64,000 nt of DNA from positions 12,130,037 through 12,194,036 of the forward strand of contig NC_023754.2 in assembly GCF_000499845.2 (NCBI RefSeq), written 5' to 3'. Each line of letters opens with the position of its first letter. The stretch's first letter is position 1. Positions 23,255-34,479 of this stretch are shown here, piece after piece. The notes under the pieces were generated by a model. The model made no database searches. It saw only the letters and a list, made by a program, of their open reading frames with translations, and was not told the DNA's origin. A program made the translations under genes and the position numbers. Source of the stretch: Phaseolus vulgaris. Lineage: Eukaryota > Streptophyta > Magnoliopsida > Fabales > Fabaceae.

Positions 23255-23575
23255 GCGGCTATTTTAAATTTACAAATGCGGTCATAGAACCGCATTTGAT
23301 CAACACGCATTTGTAAATCTGGAATTTACAAATGCGGTCCTATGACCGCATTCATAAATCACATTTACAAATGCGGTCATTTTAGATAACCGCATTTGTA
23401 TATTATTCTGAATTAGGGAGTGGGTTTGGGGTTTAGGATTTATGAATGCGGTCTTGGTAAAAACCGCATTCATAAATCACTATTTACAAATGCGGTCATT
23501 TACTAAGACCGCATTTGTAAATGCGAATTCACTATTTACAAATGCGGTCTTGGTAAATGACCGCATTTGTAAATA
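23255..23575. repeat. Outer CACTA left subterminal hairpin array
   Basis: At least ten ACAAATGCGGT or complementary ACCGCATTTGT motifs in about 320 bp, mostly paired as head-to-head hairpins (for example near 23384-23404, 23470-23520 and 23535-23575). The corresponding right array is at 38808-39025. In En/Spm such motifs bind the element-encoded TNPA protein; the same role here is inferred. Confidence 0.88.
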
Positions 23576-23735
23576 GTGTTTTTTTTTTTTGGTACATCCT
23601 GTTTTGTGCAGAAACCATATATTTAAATAACCTGCATAATGATTAAACCCAGCCAGACAAATACAAAATGTAGTAACTAATTGAAATCATCAAAATGTAC
23701 ATTTACAAGTGATCAAATTACATATAATAAAACCA

Positions 23736-26621
23736 CTAATGTTGTTTACTTATGCTAGAGTTATAAAAATTAATGAAGTATGTGGACCAAGAATCTCTAA
23801 CATATGAAATGCCTTCCTCACTCATTGGTGTTTCTTCTGTGAATAACTGCATTGCAAAGTTGACATAAATTAGTTTCTAGATATATATGTTCAAGAATTA
23901 TAAAAATGATTTAACATATACCTCCTTCCAACCAGTTTTAACACCTAGTCTTATAATGGTAATCATCCATTGCATAATGTAATAGCCACACTCATAGCTT
24001 CCTGGTTGTTTATTACACTATATAATTCAATAAAAAGTAATATGTTAGTATATTGATAAACAATGATAATAGAGAAAGAAAAAAATTACAAACCTTTACT
24101 CTTATGTAGTTCAAATTATTTGAACTGGATCGACCTTTTAGGATGTTATATCCACGCCATGAACTGGTTAATACAAAAAACCTCGTTAGTAGATGGTTAA
24201 TTAGTAACATATACAAAGTTAAGTTTATACTATACTTACGTATCAATGATATCCTTAAATTTTGTGGGCATCTTCTTGTGTAGGGAACAGAACCACACAG
24301 CAGTCTTATCAACCATTGATAAGACAAGTAACTGCCAATGATGCCTATATGATCATTGAAAAGAGTTAGTAAATATTTAAAACATGAAATAATAATAATT
24401 GATGACATATAATTAAACTTACTCATTAATGTAAGGGCATAAATAAATTTGTTTTCCCTCTTTTTCCAGGATGTTAGTGATGTATGCTTGAGTCTCAGTT
24501 GAGTTTGGTCCAACGGGATTAGTATATGCAGGATCTACGAATCCATACATATTTTCCTTCCCCTCAGTGATACAGACTCTATGCAAAAACCTACAAGTTT
24601 TTAGTTAAAGCATAATCAATAATAATTTAACATAAAGTAAATTGAATAATAGGTAAAGATACTTACATCATAAAAAATTGAATTATACTTATATTGAGCT
24701 CCTGGTTCCCAGATATAAATTCTGATAAATCTGTGTTGTAAATCATCAGTGGCAGTTCAGTGTTGATTTGAAAAAATGTATTATCCCACGGAACTGGAAA
24801 AGGATCATTGCCAATCTGACTAGCAATGAGACGTAGGGAAGCCATAGGATCGTCAACTGGAACCTCACGCTTCTTTTTCGGAGTTGGTGGCTGAAAAGGT
24901 TCCTACAAGATAAACAACATTTGTATTAAATTATATGTAATATATAAATATAAATAAAAAATAATATAATGAAACGAAATTATTACATGAGGTTCGGGCA
25001 TAGATCGAATGAGCTCTCTGGGCCAGGCAACGAATGTCTGAAATGCATCGGCCACAGTGGTTACCTCATCTGAAGGTAGTGGAACACGAGCATCAGGAAA
25101 TCGTACTTTTTCAACAGTTACCTTCGCCACATCAGGGGAGAGAGGAACGCTATGTAAGGTGGTGGCGTTTTTATAGACTTTTCCAAGTGCCACCACCCGA
25201 GGAAGTTTGCCGCCCACTACCAGTAGCTCACAATCCTCTGTCTGCCCATTGATATCATCCCCTGATGTTGGAGGAGCCGCACAACTCCCCTTTGTGCTCT
25301 TGGGAGTGGGACTAACAAGGGGTTCAATCGGCTCAGCACAAACTTGTTGCGATAGAAACTCTTGTCGCATTCGATCATTCTCCTTTTTCATCTCCAGCCA
25401 CATCAAATCAGTCTCCTTTCTCATCTCCTCCATTATTTCTTCACGTAACTTAGTCTTCATTTGAGTTTCCTTCTTGGAGGAGGAGGATGGCTGTCGTTCT
25501 GAAACTCCAAAAAAAAGTTTAATTCCGACCCCTTGTCCAGCGGCACGAACACGACCAGAGTGTTCAGGTCGTCCAATTGCTTCAACCAGGATATCGTGAC
25601 GACCTTCAGCAACAAATGTACCGTCGGATTCCAAGGAATCCTGCAAGAGTACACAAAAATCATATTTTCAATCATTAATATAATTAATGCTTTAAAAAAA
25701 TTGAAAATAACAAAAATAACTTACAATTTTTTCGATTATAACCCCGGATTGCTCGGAACTTGGTGCACCGGACTTTTTAATTCGGGCCCTCTTCCATTTT
25801 TCATGGCGAAAAGGTGGTGGAGGAGAAGTGACCCCTGTTTCCACATTCTCAGAATACGTCCCCTGTTGAGATTTCTCCTTTTCCACCATCAGTGTTTGCT
25901 CAAGTTTTCTATACCCCGAACGAGACATAACGTGCGGGGTAAGATTCTTCAAAGCTATCTCTTGAGCTTTCTTCCGACGATCCTGTCATAATTGAAATAA
26001 ACAAACTGAAGTAAATAAGATAAACTTATTAATGTTATATAAACAAAAAAGTTACTTCACTTACCATCCAAGCCTCATTTTCACGGCTTTCTCTAAAAAG
26101 ACGCCATGTCTCTTCATCAATATGTTGGTACTTTAAACATGGATTTTCGTCTTTAAGGTCGCCAAAAATGTATCTCGATGTCAGTCTTGACTTAAAGGTA
26201 CGAAATTTAAGTGCGATATTGGATAATATCTTTGATCGAAGCGGTTCCACATCAGGAATGTCAAAGTTTGCCTGCAAAATAACATCATGAAATTAAAATT
26301 AATTAATCAATATTAAAAAGCATTATATGATAACAATAATAATGTAAAGCTTACCAGAACATCCTCCCATAGCATGTTCCGATCAACCTCTGAAACCTCA
26401 TCCCATGAATTAATCAAAATGGAGAGCCTCTCACGAGAAACAACTCCAAGATAGCTCATAAACTCATCTGCCTTAGGACCAAAAGCCACTCCAGTGTTGA
26501 CGTCAATGTCAACATGTGTCTTCTCACCAGCAGCACGTCTCAATGCAAGACGCTTCAATCTAGTAGGTCCTCTACTACCTCGCCCAGATCGAGGTCTGAC
26601 TGGAGTCTGGTCGTCATCCAT
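23736..26621 (-). CDS. Outer CACTA second gene: Transposase_24-like region plus Ulp1-like protease, ten exons
   Basis: Minus strand, exons 26621-26355, 26271-26065, 25982-25725, 25640-24987, 24902-24667, 24590-24423, 24344-24240, 24163-24094, 24017-23922, 23846-23736. All introns are GT-AG and the sum is 2172 bp (723 aa) with no internal stop. The N-terminal half (RGPTRLKRLALRR, SYLGVVSRERLSILINSWDEV, SRSGYRKLEQ) resembles the plant Ptta/En/Spm transposase domain. A Lys/Glu-rich, probably coiled segment follows in exon 4. The C-terminus has Ulp1/C48-type features: HHWQLLVLS with the catalytic His, then YECGYYIMQWM with the catalytic Cys. Where Ulp1 enzymes have the catalytic Asp (DSL), this protein reads WFCSL. 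Its role may be DNA binding or accessory to the transposase; protease activity is doubtful. Confidence 0.88.
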
Positions 26622-26739
26622 GTCTCTGTTAAAAAAATTAGGTAACAAACATTAGTTAATGTGCATCGAATTAAAATCATATAAAAATAATACATAAAAT
26701 TATAAATGTTTATTTACATGTTGCATGTGGGTTGAATGT

Positions 26740-29700
26740 TTATATGTAAATTCCTTCACTGTGGTCTTTACGGGTTGCATGTACATCATCAAGTACATCG
26801 TCATCTTTATTAGTTATCATTGGTGTGAATGAACGAGTTTCGCCATATTCAATATCATCTATGGCTTCCCCTTGTTTTTTCCCGTGTAAAACGACATACC
26901 AATGTTCTGACGTAGGATCTTTCACATAGAAAACCTGAGATGCTTGTTGAACCATTATAAATGGCTCATCTCGATACCCTATCTTTCGAAAGTCCACTAG
27001 TGTGAATCCTGATTCATCAATTTTAACCCCACTTTTATTATCAACCCATTTACACTTGAAAACTGGAACGGAAAACTTAGTGTAGTCAATCTCCCATATC
27101 TCTTCTATAAACCCATAGTATGCCATTGATCCAAGTACTGGATTTGTATCTTTCGAAGTCGAAAACTGCATTGACTCGGCTTCAAGAGTAACACCAGAAT
27201 TTTGAACTGTACTCTTTTCATCCAGGGACTTCGTGTAAAATATACAATTATTCACTTCGTACGCTGTACATGAAATGACATCAAACTTCAATCCAGCAGC
27301 CAACCAAGTCAAGGTCTCTGATGCCGTTGAATCCTTGAACACCTCATCTTTAAACCAAGGCATGAAAGTTCTATTATGTTCCATCAAGACCCATTTCTCT
27401 GCTTGTCTTGGGTTATTTGCCTTCACAATGGCTTTATGAGCTTCTATGTAAGGTACAACTTCATCTGTGTTATTCAATATGTACAAATGTGCTTGCAAGA
27501 CTTCTGATCGAGATTTGCTTACAATATTCACACCACGTAAACATTTACTTGTAGAACGCCTGTGGTGCCATGAATTAGCTGGAACACCTATTGGATTTGC
27601 TTTTGTCATGTACTCTGAACAAAATTCAATACTTTCTTCAGCTATGTACCTTTCAATCATTGAAGCCTCTGGACGATAATGATTTTTCACATAACCTTTC
27701 AAAATTTTCATATACCGCTCAACAGGATACATCCATCTTAAGTACACTAGTCCACACAATCTAACCTCTCTTACCAGATGCACCACTAGATGAACCATGA
27801 TGTCAAAAAAAGACGGAGGAAAAAACATTTCCAATTCACACAAGATAACAACAATTTCATTTTGAAGTTCATCTAGTTTTGAGGGATCAATGACTTTACA
27901 ACAGATGGAAGAGAAGAATGAGCACAAACGGGTTATGGTGTGTCTAACATTTTTTGGTAAGATCCCACGGATAGCTACCGGCAACAATTGTTGTATCAAG
28001 ATGTGACAATCATGAGACTTCAACCCAATTAACTTCAAATCTTGCATTGACACTAGACTCTTCACATTTGAGGAATGTCCTTGTGGCACTTTCACACCCT
28101 TTAGACATTGACAAAAACTAATTTTTTCATCTTTTGACATTGTGTAACAGGCTGGGGGCAAATATGTACGCTTACCCATTTGTATGGGTGCCAACTCGCC
28201 GCGTATGTTCATCTCAATCAAATCTAAACGAGCATTTAGACCATCCTTCGTCTTCCCGTTAATGTTAAGAAGTGTACCAATTAAGCTATCACACACATTC
28301 TTCTCAACATGCATTACATCTATACAATGTCTGACTTCTAACCTCGACCAGTACAGAAGATCAAAGAAGATTGATTTCTTCTTCCAAATATTTGTCACAG
28401 ATGACTTTTTTTTGGACTTGCCGAAGGTGTGGTCTATGTTATTTACCTTTTCGTAAACCTCAACACCGGTTAATGGAGTTGGTGGACCACTACCCTCTTG
28501 GTGTCCATTAAAGGCTTTTTTCAACCTCCGGTAAGGATGATGACTTCTAAGAAACCTCCGATGCCGAAGATATACTGTTTTCCTTCCATGTTTCAATTGT
28601 TGAGAAGCAGTGTCTTCTTCGCATATTGGACACGCTTTGTGACCCTTAACACTATAACCTGATAAGTTACCATATGCCGGAAAGTCATTGATGGTGCAAA
28701 ATAACATGGCATGAAGCTTGAAAGTTTCATTAGCAAATCCGTCAAATACTTCGACACCCTGGTCCCACATTAACTTCAAATCTTCAATTAGGGGACTTAG
28801 ATAAACATCAATATCATTCCCTGGTTGTTTCGGACCGGATATCATCATAGACAACATCATGTATTTTCGCTTCATGCACAATCCAGGAGGTAAGTTGTAA
28901 ATAACTAGTAATACAGGCCATGAACTGTGACTTGTACTCATATTACCAAACAGATTCATTCCGTCTGTAGCTAAACCAAGTCGGATATTTCTTGATTCTT
29001 TACCAAATTCTGGAAAGTCATCATCAAATTTCTTCCATTGAATAGAATCAGCTGGATGTCGGTACATGCCATCGCATTCCCTCTCATCTGCATGCCATCT
29101 AAGATTCTTAGCATCGTCTGGGTTTGCAAACAAACGCTTCATCCTTGGAATGATGGGAAGATACCACATAACCTTCATTGGGGGTCCATGCTTTTCCATG
29201 TCATCAATAGAATCATCATCTTTTTGTTTCAACTTATAACGTGATAACCCACACCTCGGACAACTTTTCAACAATTCAAAATCTTTCCGGTATAATATAC
29301 AATCATTAGGACATGCATGTATCTTTTTGTACTCCATACCCATTGGACAAAGAATCTTTTTGGCCTCGTAATTACGATTAGGTAGACTATTTCCCTCTGG
29401 AAGAATATCCTTCAACAGCTGGAGCAATTCCGTGAAGCTTTTATCAGTCCATCCGTTTATTGCCTTCAAATTCATCAATCTTAACACCGCCGACAACCGT
29501 GTGAAGTTAGTTGATCCAAGATACAAAGGAGTCTCTGCATCTTTTGACATACTTTCATATCCATGCGCTTTTGCAAAACACTCAGCTCCCACATCACGAA
29601 TCATGTCCTCCAATCGATCATCATCTCCATCATCGTGTACTGCTTCATCCATGGTAGAACCCACATATTCTTCAGTTACAGAAACACGTGGTAAATTTAA

Positions 29701-29940
29701 TAATTCACCATGCCATGTCCAAGTTGTATAAGATCGAAGAAACCCATCACATAGCAGGTGTTCCCTCATGATATTCACATCCAGTATCCTTCCATTCAAA
29801 CAGTTAACGCACGGACACCTGATCTTTGCTCCATCATGACCACTAATAATCGCGTTACGCTGTGCAAATTGTATAAATTCCTCTACTCCCCTTTCGTACT
29901 CATCACTTATACGAACAACATTAATCCAACTTCGATCCAT
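26740..29940 (-). CDS. Outer CACTA TNPD-like transposase
   Basis: A single uninterrupted frame of 1066 aa starting MDRSWINVVRIS. In order: transposase-associated N-terminal domain with CPCVNCLNG (from about residue 42) and HLLCDGF; a CPNDCILYR and CPRCGLSRYK zinc-like segment (about 205-245); the Transposase_21 core with LGLATDGMNLFG and CTINDFPAYGNLSGYS, then CIDVMHVEKNVCDSLIG, which supply acidic residues fit for a DDE/D active site; a DUF4218-like region (RRWMYPVERYMKILKGYVKN type, about 640-780); and a DUF4216-like C-terminus (VFKCKWVDNKSGVK, about 960). It catalyses excision and integration in this superfamily. Length and domain order are normal and no key region is missing. It shares roughly three quarters or more of its residues, by eye, with the nested element's transposase. 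Confidence 0.95.
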   Translation of the reverse strand: MDRSWINVVRISDEYERGVEEFIQFAQRNAIISGHDGAKIRCPCVNCLNGRILDVNIMREHLLCDGFLRSYTTWTWHGELLNLPRVSVTEEYVGSTMDEAVHDDGDDDRLEDMIRDVGAECFAKAHGYESMSKDAETPLYLGSTNFTRLSAVLRLMNLKAINGWTDKSFTELLQLLKDILPEGNSLPNRNYEAKKILCPMGMEYKKIHACPNDCILYRKDFELLKSCPRCGLSRYKLKQKDDDSIDDMEKHGPPMKVMWYLPIIPRMKRLFANPDDAKNLRWHADERECDGMYRHPADSIQWKKFDDDFPEFGKESRNIRLGLATDGMNLFGNMSTSHSSWPVLLVIYNLPPGLCMKRKYMMLSMMISGPKQPGNDIDVYLSPLIEDLKLMWDQGVEVFDGFANETFKLHAMLFCTINDFPAYGNLSGYSVKGHKACPICEEDTASQQLKHGRKTVYLRHRRFLRSHHPYRRLKKAFNGHQEGSGPPTPLTGVEVYEKVNNIDHTFGKSKKKSSVTNIWKKKSIFFDLLYWSRLEVRHCIDVMHVEKNVCDSLIGTLLNINGKTKDGLNARLDLIEMNIRGELAPIQMGKRTYLPPACYTMSKDEKISFCQCLKGVKVPQGHSSNVKSLVSMQDLKLIGLKSHDCHILIQQLLPVAIRGILPKNVRHTITRLCSFFSSICCKVIDPSKLDELQNEIVVILCELEMFFPPSFFDIMVHLVVHLVREVRLCGLVYLRWMYPVERYMKILKGYVKNHYRPEASMIERYIAEESIEFCSEYMTKANPIGVPANSWHHRRSTSKCLRGVNIVSKSRSEVLQAHLYILNNTDEVVPYIEAHKAIVKANNPRQAEKWVLMEHNRTFMPWFKDEVFKDSTASETLTWLAAGLKFDVISCTAYEVNNCIFYTKSLDEKSTVQNSGVTLEAESMQFSTSKDTNPVLGSMAYYGFIEEIWEIDYTKFSVPVFKCKWVDNKSGVKIDESGFTLVDFRKIGYRDEPFIMVQQASQVFYVKDPTSEHWYVVLHGKKQGEAIDDIEYGETRSFTPMITNKDDDVLDDVHATRKDHSEGIYI

Positions 29941-30113
29941 TATATACTCTGGAATATAGTTAGGATTTTCTAATAATTAGTATTCTCTTCAATCTCACAC
30001 ATTTGCCGAGGGTCGAACACCCCCGGACTCAATCCAAACACGATATTTCTATTCTAAAAGTAACAATAACTAACATAACATAAAACTTTTATTAAAATGT
30101 AATTAACAACTAA
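29941..30113 (-). promoter_or_regulatory. Leader region of the outer transposase, cut by the nested insertion
   Basis: Upstream of the outer TNPD start, 30003-30033 contains in reverse complement a GGTGTTCGACCCTCGGCA block. It matches the three leader repeats of the nested element, showing that this is the 5' leader or leader intron of the gene. The nested element starts at 30114, so the rest of the leader and promoter continues only at 38043. Confidence 0.65.
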
Positions 30114-30174
30114 CACTAGTACAAAAAACTTCATTAACGACTCCCTTTAAAGACTGTTAGAAAAGAACCATCGT

Positions 30175-30315
30175 AATAAGCGAGGCGGTGGCAGTTTCGT
30201 AAATATATTGAATTTTGTTTGGCTTTTTAACGACGGTTATAGCTTGAACCGTCGTTAAATGTGGATGAGGAGGTTTTAACGACGGTTCCCTACTGAACCG
30301 TCGTTAAAAGTGAGT
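30175..30315. repeat. Nested CACTA left subterminal hairpin array
   Basis: Motif AACGACGGTT and its complement AACCGTCGTT, including facing pairs near 30227-30257 and 30274-30307. It matches the longer array near the right end. Confidence 0.87.
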
Positions 30316-30329
30316 TGTTTTTTTAATTT

Positions 30330-30830
30330 TTCCCTTACCAGCGCGCCTTCCCTCTCTTCATTTTCACATTCCAGTTTCCCTCTTTCTCTCATTCTCACCC
30401 GCACCCAGTACCTTCACGCCACCGCCAGTGTCGCCGCTCCACCGCCCGCGCGACCTAGCTCTCCACCCTAGACCTCGCGCTCACACCAACAACCACCGCG
30501 CCGCCCCTGCTACTCGCGCGCCCCTACTACTCGCGCGCCCCTGTGCGCTCGGTGCCGGCCCAGCTCCCCGCGCCGCCCCAGCTCCCCGCGCCGCCCTAGA
30601 CTCGCGTGCGCCCTAGACTCGCGTGCGCCCTAGCCTCGCGCGTGCCCTGCCGCGATTAGCACTCACCCGCGCCGCCTAGCCTCGCACGCGCCTTGCTTTG
30701 CCGCGACTAGAGCTCACCCGCGGCCCCCTGTGACCAGCGTGGCCTCACGCTGCCACAACCCTGCAACCAGCGCCGCCCCGCTCCACACCAGCGCCATCTT
30801 GCTCTACCCCTGCGACCAGTGTTTATATTT
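30330..30830 (+). promoter_or_regulatory. GC-rich promoter-proximal region of the nested CACTA
   Basis: Strongly C/G-rich in an AT-rich neighbourhood, with repeated CGCGCC, GACTCGCGTGCGCCCTA and similar phrases. The long open frames here (Pro/Ala/Arg-rich) follow from composition. A GC-rich island occupies the same place in the outer element (about 38480-38720), so a conserved 5' untranslated exon or promoter is likely. GT after CAGT near 30820-30836 could be a leader-intron donor. Confidence 0.55.
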
Positions 30831-30914
30831 TGAGGTTAGTATATGTTTATTTATTATTTAATTATGTATTAAATTTTGATTTATTATATTTTGAGAGTGT
30901 TTGTTCTGATTTAG

Positions 30915-31195
30915 ATATTGATTTTATATATTGAATGTACTAAGTCTGAGTCCGAGGGTGTCCGACCTTCGGCAATCTGAATTTAGTTTTTCATGATTAG
31001 ATATTGATTGCATATATTGAACGAATTTATTCTGAGTCCAGAGGTGTCCGACCTTCGGCAGTTTTGATTTAATTTTCAATGATTATATATTGTTTTGACA
31101 TATTGAACGCATTGGTTCTGAGTCCGGAGGTGTCCGACCTTCGGCATTTTTGTTTTATTTTTTCATGATTACATATTGAAAGTATTGGTTCTTAG
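30915..31195 (+). repeat. 86-bp tandem repeat in the nested transposase leader
   Basis: Three copies of CTGAGTCCGGAGGTGTCCGA followed by CCTTCGGCA, starting at 30946, 31032 and 31118, exactly 86 bp apart, with a fourth partial unit. They end about 10 bp before the ATG at 31208. The outer element keeps one copy in its own leader. Confidence 0.88.
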
Positions 31196-31207
31196 TTTAA
31201 CAGTTCT

Positions 31208-34200
31208 ATGGATCGGAGTTGGATTAATACATCACGAATAAGTGATACTTACGAAAAAGGGGTGGAAGAGTTCATACAATTCGCAGAACATAATGCCGTT
31301 AGTTATAATAATGGAGTAAGGATAAGGTGCCCTTGTATCAATTGTTTAAATGGAAGGATATTGACTGTTTCTGAAATTAGAGAACATCTTTTGTGTGATG
31401 GATTTTTGAAAAGTTATACGACATGGACGTGGCATGGTGAATTGTTAGACTTGCCAATTGTGCACGGAGGTTCGGAGGAAGTTCATTTCTCAATGGATGA
31501 TAGATTAGAAGACATGATTCGTGACGTGGGAGCAGAATCATTTGCTAATGTAGTTTTTGAAAATATGTCTAATGATGCAGAGACTCCTTTGTATCCTGGT
31601 TCAACTAACTTCACACGATTATCAGCAGTGTTAAGGTTGATGAATTTGAAGGCAATGAATGGATGGACCGACAAAAGTTTTACAGAATTGCTTCAATTGC
31701 TTAAGGACATGCTTCCAGAAGGAAATACCTTGCCCAATCGAAATTATGAGGCGAAAAAAATACTTTGTCCAATGGGTATGGAGTATAGAAAAATACATTC
31801 ATGTCCTAACGATTGTATTTTATACAGAAATGAGTATGAAGATTTAAGAAGATGTCCCAGGTGTGGTTTGTCACGCTATAAGGTTAAGGTTGGTCAGAAT
31901 GATGAAATTGATGAATTGACAAAGGAAGGTCCTCCTGCTAAGGTTGTTTGGTATCTTCCAATAATTCCAAGGCTTAAGCGTTTGTTTGCAAATGCAGATG
32001 ACGCTAAAAACCTTAGGTGGCATGCAGATAATAGAAAATGTGATGGATTACTTCGTCATCCTGCTGATTCTTTGCAGTGGAAGAATATTGATAAAGAATT
32101 TCCTGAATTTGGAAAAGAATCAAGAAACTTAAGACTTGGATTGGCAACTGATGGAATGAATCTCTTTGGAAATTTAAGTAGTAATCATAGTTCATGGCCC
32201 GTTTTGTTAGTGATTTACAACTTACCTCCTGCGTTGTGTATGAAGCGCAAATACATGATGTTATCTATGATGATCTCTGGTCCAAAACAACCTGGAAATG
32301 ACATAGATGTTTATCTTAATCCATTGATTGAAGATTTGAAATTATTGTGGAATGAAGGGGTTGATGTGTTTGACGCGTTTAAAAATGAATCTTTCCGATT
32401 GCATGCGATGTTGTTTTGTACTATCAATGACTTCCCTGCATATGGGAACTTGTCAGGTTATAGTGTGAAAGGCCATAGAGCATGTCCAATATGTCAAGAC
32501 AAGACATCTTATGAGCAGTTGAAACATGGAAGAAAAACCGTGTATCTTGGGCATCGTAGATTTCTAAAGAAATATCATCCGTATCGTCGATTGAAAAAAG
32601 CTTTTAACGGATACCAAGAACATGACATTTTTCCCACTCCCTTAAGTGGTGTTGAAATTTATGAAAAAATCAAAAATGTTAATGTGACTTTTGGAAAAAT
32701 GAAGAAGAAGCAAACGGTGAGTGAAATATGGAAGAAGAGATCAATCTTTTTTGATCTTCCGTATTGGTGTAAGTTGGATGTTAGACACTGTCTAGATGTA
32801 ATGCACGTAGAGAAGAATGTGTGTGACAGTCTAATAGGAACACTTCTGAACATTAAAGGCAAAACAAAGGATGGTGTGAATGCACGTCTGGATTTGATTG
32901 AAATGAATATACGAGAGGAATTGGCACCGAGAGAAGTTGGTAAACGTACATACTTGCCTGCAGCGTGTTACACTTTGTCAAAGAAAGAGAAAACAAGTTT
33001 TTGTGAATGTCTTAAAGGTGTTAAGGTACCACAAGGCTACTCTTCAAATGTGAAGAGTCTTGTATCTATGAATGATTTGAAACTAATTGGCTTAAAGTCA
33101 CATGATTGTCACGTTCTGATGCAACAATTATTACCAGTGGCTATTCGTGGAATCTTGCCCAAAAATGTTAGGCATACAATCACTCGACTATGTTCATTTT
33201 TCAATTCCATATGTAGTAAAGAGATTGACTCTCAGAAGTTGGATGAACTTGAAGAAGAAATAATTGTTATCTTGTGTCAACTCGAGATGTTTTTTCCTCC
33301 ATCTTTTTTTGATATTATGGTACACTTGGTTGTTCATCTTGTAAGAGAAATCAGATTGTGTGGGCCAGTTTATATGCGATGGATGTATCCAGTTGAACGA
33401 TACATGAAGATTTTGAAGGGATATGTGAAGAATCAATGTCGTCCAGAAGCTTCCATTATTGAAAGATACATTTCAGAAGAATCTATTGAGTTTTGTTCCG
33501 AGTACATGTCAAAAGCCAAATGTATAGGAGTTCCTGAAAAAGCTTGGCACTCTCGTAGATTCATAAGTAAATCTTCAAGAGGTGTACATGTCATAAGCAA
33601 ATCTAGAGAAGAGGTTCTGCAAGCACACTTGTATATCTTGAATAACACTGATGAGGTGTTACCATACTTAGATACACACAAAGACATTGTCAAATATAAA
33701 AATCCAAGACAATCAGAAAAATGGGTGTTAATTGAGCATAACAAAACTTTCATGTCATGGTTTAAGCAACAAATAATGAATGATCCATCAGCATCTGAAA
33801 CATTAACATGGCTTGCAAACGGTCTCAAATTTGATGTTTTATGTTGTTCTGGCTATGAAGTAAATGGTTGTTTGTTTTACACAAAGTCTCGAGATGATAG
33901 GAGTACAGTGCAAAATAGCGGAGTCACCTTGGAGGCAGAGTCTATGCAGTTTTCAACTGCAAAGGATCAAAATCCTGTTGTGGGATCAATGCCTTATTAT
34001 GGTGTCATAGTAGAGATTTGGGAAGTTAATTATACCAAGTTTACTGTACCTGTTTTCAAATGCAAGTGGGTTGACAATAAGACTGGTGTCAAAGTTGATG
34101 AATCAGGAATGACTTTGGTTGACTTTCGAAAGATAGGTTATCATGACGAACCATTTATAATGGCACATCAAGCTTCCCAAGTTTTCTATATCCAAGATCC

Positions 34201-34396
34201 TACGTCTGACCACTGGTCTGTTGTGCTACATGGAAAAAAACAACATAATGACCCAGAAGATACAAACAATGACATTTGTGAGATTGAATCACTTACAAGA
34301 ACGACCATCAATAAAGAGTACGAGGATGTTGCTGATGTTGTACATGCAACTCGAAATGATCATGATGAAGGAATATATATTTGTATGTACATGTGA
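31208..34396 (+). CDS. Nested CACTA TNPD-like transposase
   Basis: An uninterrupted frame of 1062 aa beginning MDRSWINTSRIS. Domain order matches the outer copy: CPCINCLNG at the N-terminus, CPNDCILYR and CPRCGLSRYK, the Transposase_21 core with LGLATDGMNLFG, CTINDFPAYGNLSGYS and CLDVMHVEKNVCDSLIG, a DUF4218-like block with MRWMYPVERYMKILKGYVKN, and a DUF4216-like C-terminus with VFKCKWVDNKTGVKVDESG. A possible donor GTATGT just before the stop (about 34383) and an acceptor AACAG at 34475 immediately before the second gene's ATG suggest that the two genes share a primary transcript. The start is supported by identity with the outer element from the first Met onward. Confidence 0.95.
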   Translation: MDRSWINTSRISDTYEKGVEEFIQFAEHNAVSYNNGVRIRCPCINCLNGRILTVSEIREHLLCDGFLKSYTTWTWHGELLDLPIVHGGSEEVHFSMDDRLEDMIRDVGAESFANVVFENMSNDAETPLYPGSTNFTRLSAVLRLMNLKAMNGWTDKSFTELLQLLKDMLPEGNTLPNRNYEAKKILCPMGMEYRKIHSCPNDCILYRNEYEDLRRCPRCGLSRYKVKVGQNDEIDELTKEGPPAKVVWYLPIIPRLKRLFANADDAKNLRWHADNRKCDGLLRHPADSLQWKNIDKEFPEFGKESRNLRLGLATDGMNLFGNLSSNHSSWPVLLVIYNLPPALCMKRKYMMLSMMISGPKQPGNDIDVYLNPLIEDLKLLWNEGVDVFDAFKNESFRLHAMLFCTINDFPAYGNLSGYSVKGHRACPICQDKTSYEQLKHGRKTVYLGHRRFLKKYHPYRRLKKAFNGYQEHDIFPTPLSGVEIYEKIKNVNVTFGKMKKKQTVSEIWKKRSIFFDLPYWCKLDVRHCLDVMHVEKNVCDSLIGTLLNIKGKTKDGVNARLDLIEMNIREELAPREVGKRTYLPAACYTLSKKEKTSFCECLKGVKVPQGYSSNVKSLVSMNDLKLIGLKSHDCHVLMQQLLPVAIRGILPKNVRHTITRLCSFFNSICSKEIDSQKLDELEEEIIVILCQLEMFFPPSFFDIMVHLVVHLVREIRLCGPVYMRWMYPVERYMKILKGYVKNQCRPEASIIERYISEESIEFCSEYMSKAKCIGVPEKAWHSRRFISKSSRGVHVISKSREEVLQAHLYILNNTDEVLPYLDTHKDIVKYKNPRQSEKWVLIEHNKTFMSWFKQQIMNDPSASETLTWLANGLKFDVLCCSGYEVNGCLFYTKSRDDRSTVQNSGVTLEAESMQFSTAKDQNPVVGSMPYYGVIVEIWEVNYTKFTVPVFKCKWVDNKTGVKVDESGMTLVDFRKIGYHDEPFIMAHQASQVFYIQDPTSDHWSVVLHGKKQHNDPEDTNNDICEIESLTRTTINKEYEDVADVVHATRNDHDEGIYICMYM

Positions 34397-34479
34397 TTCA
34401 TGTTTAGTTTTACAATATATTTCATTTTTATTATATTTCATATTCTTGATGCTTATTATATTTTTTTGATAACAGGAAC

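Noticed and set aside
23255..23575. CRISPR-like array of regularly spaced repeats
   Set aside because: The repeats alternate in orientation, form hairpins and lie just inside CACTA termini in a plant genome; they are transposon subterminal repeats.
30428..30616. Pro/Ala/Arg-rich open frame
   Set aside because: It follows from the GC-rich repeats of the CACTA 5' region; there is no counterpart frame in the outer element.
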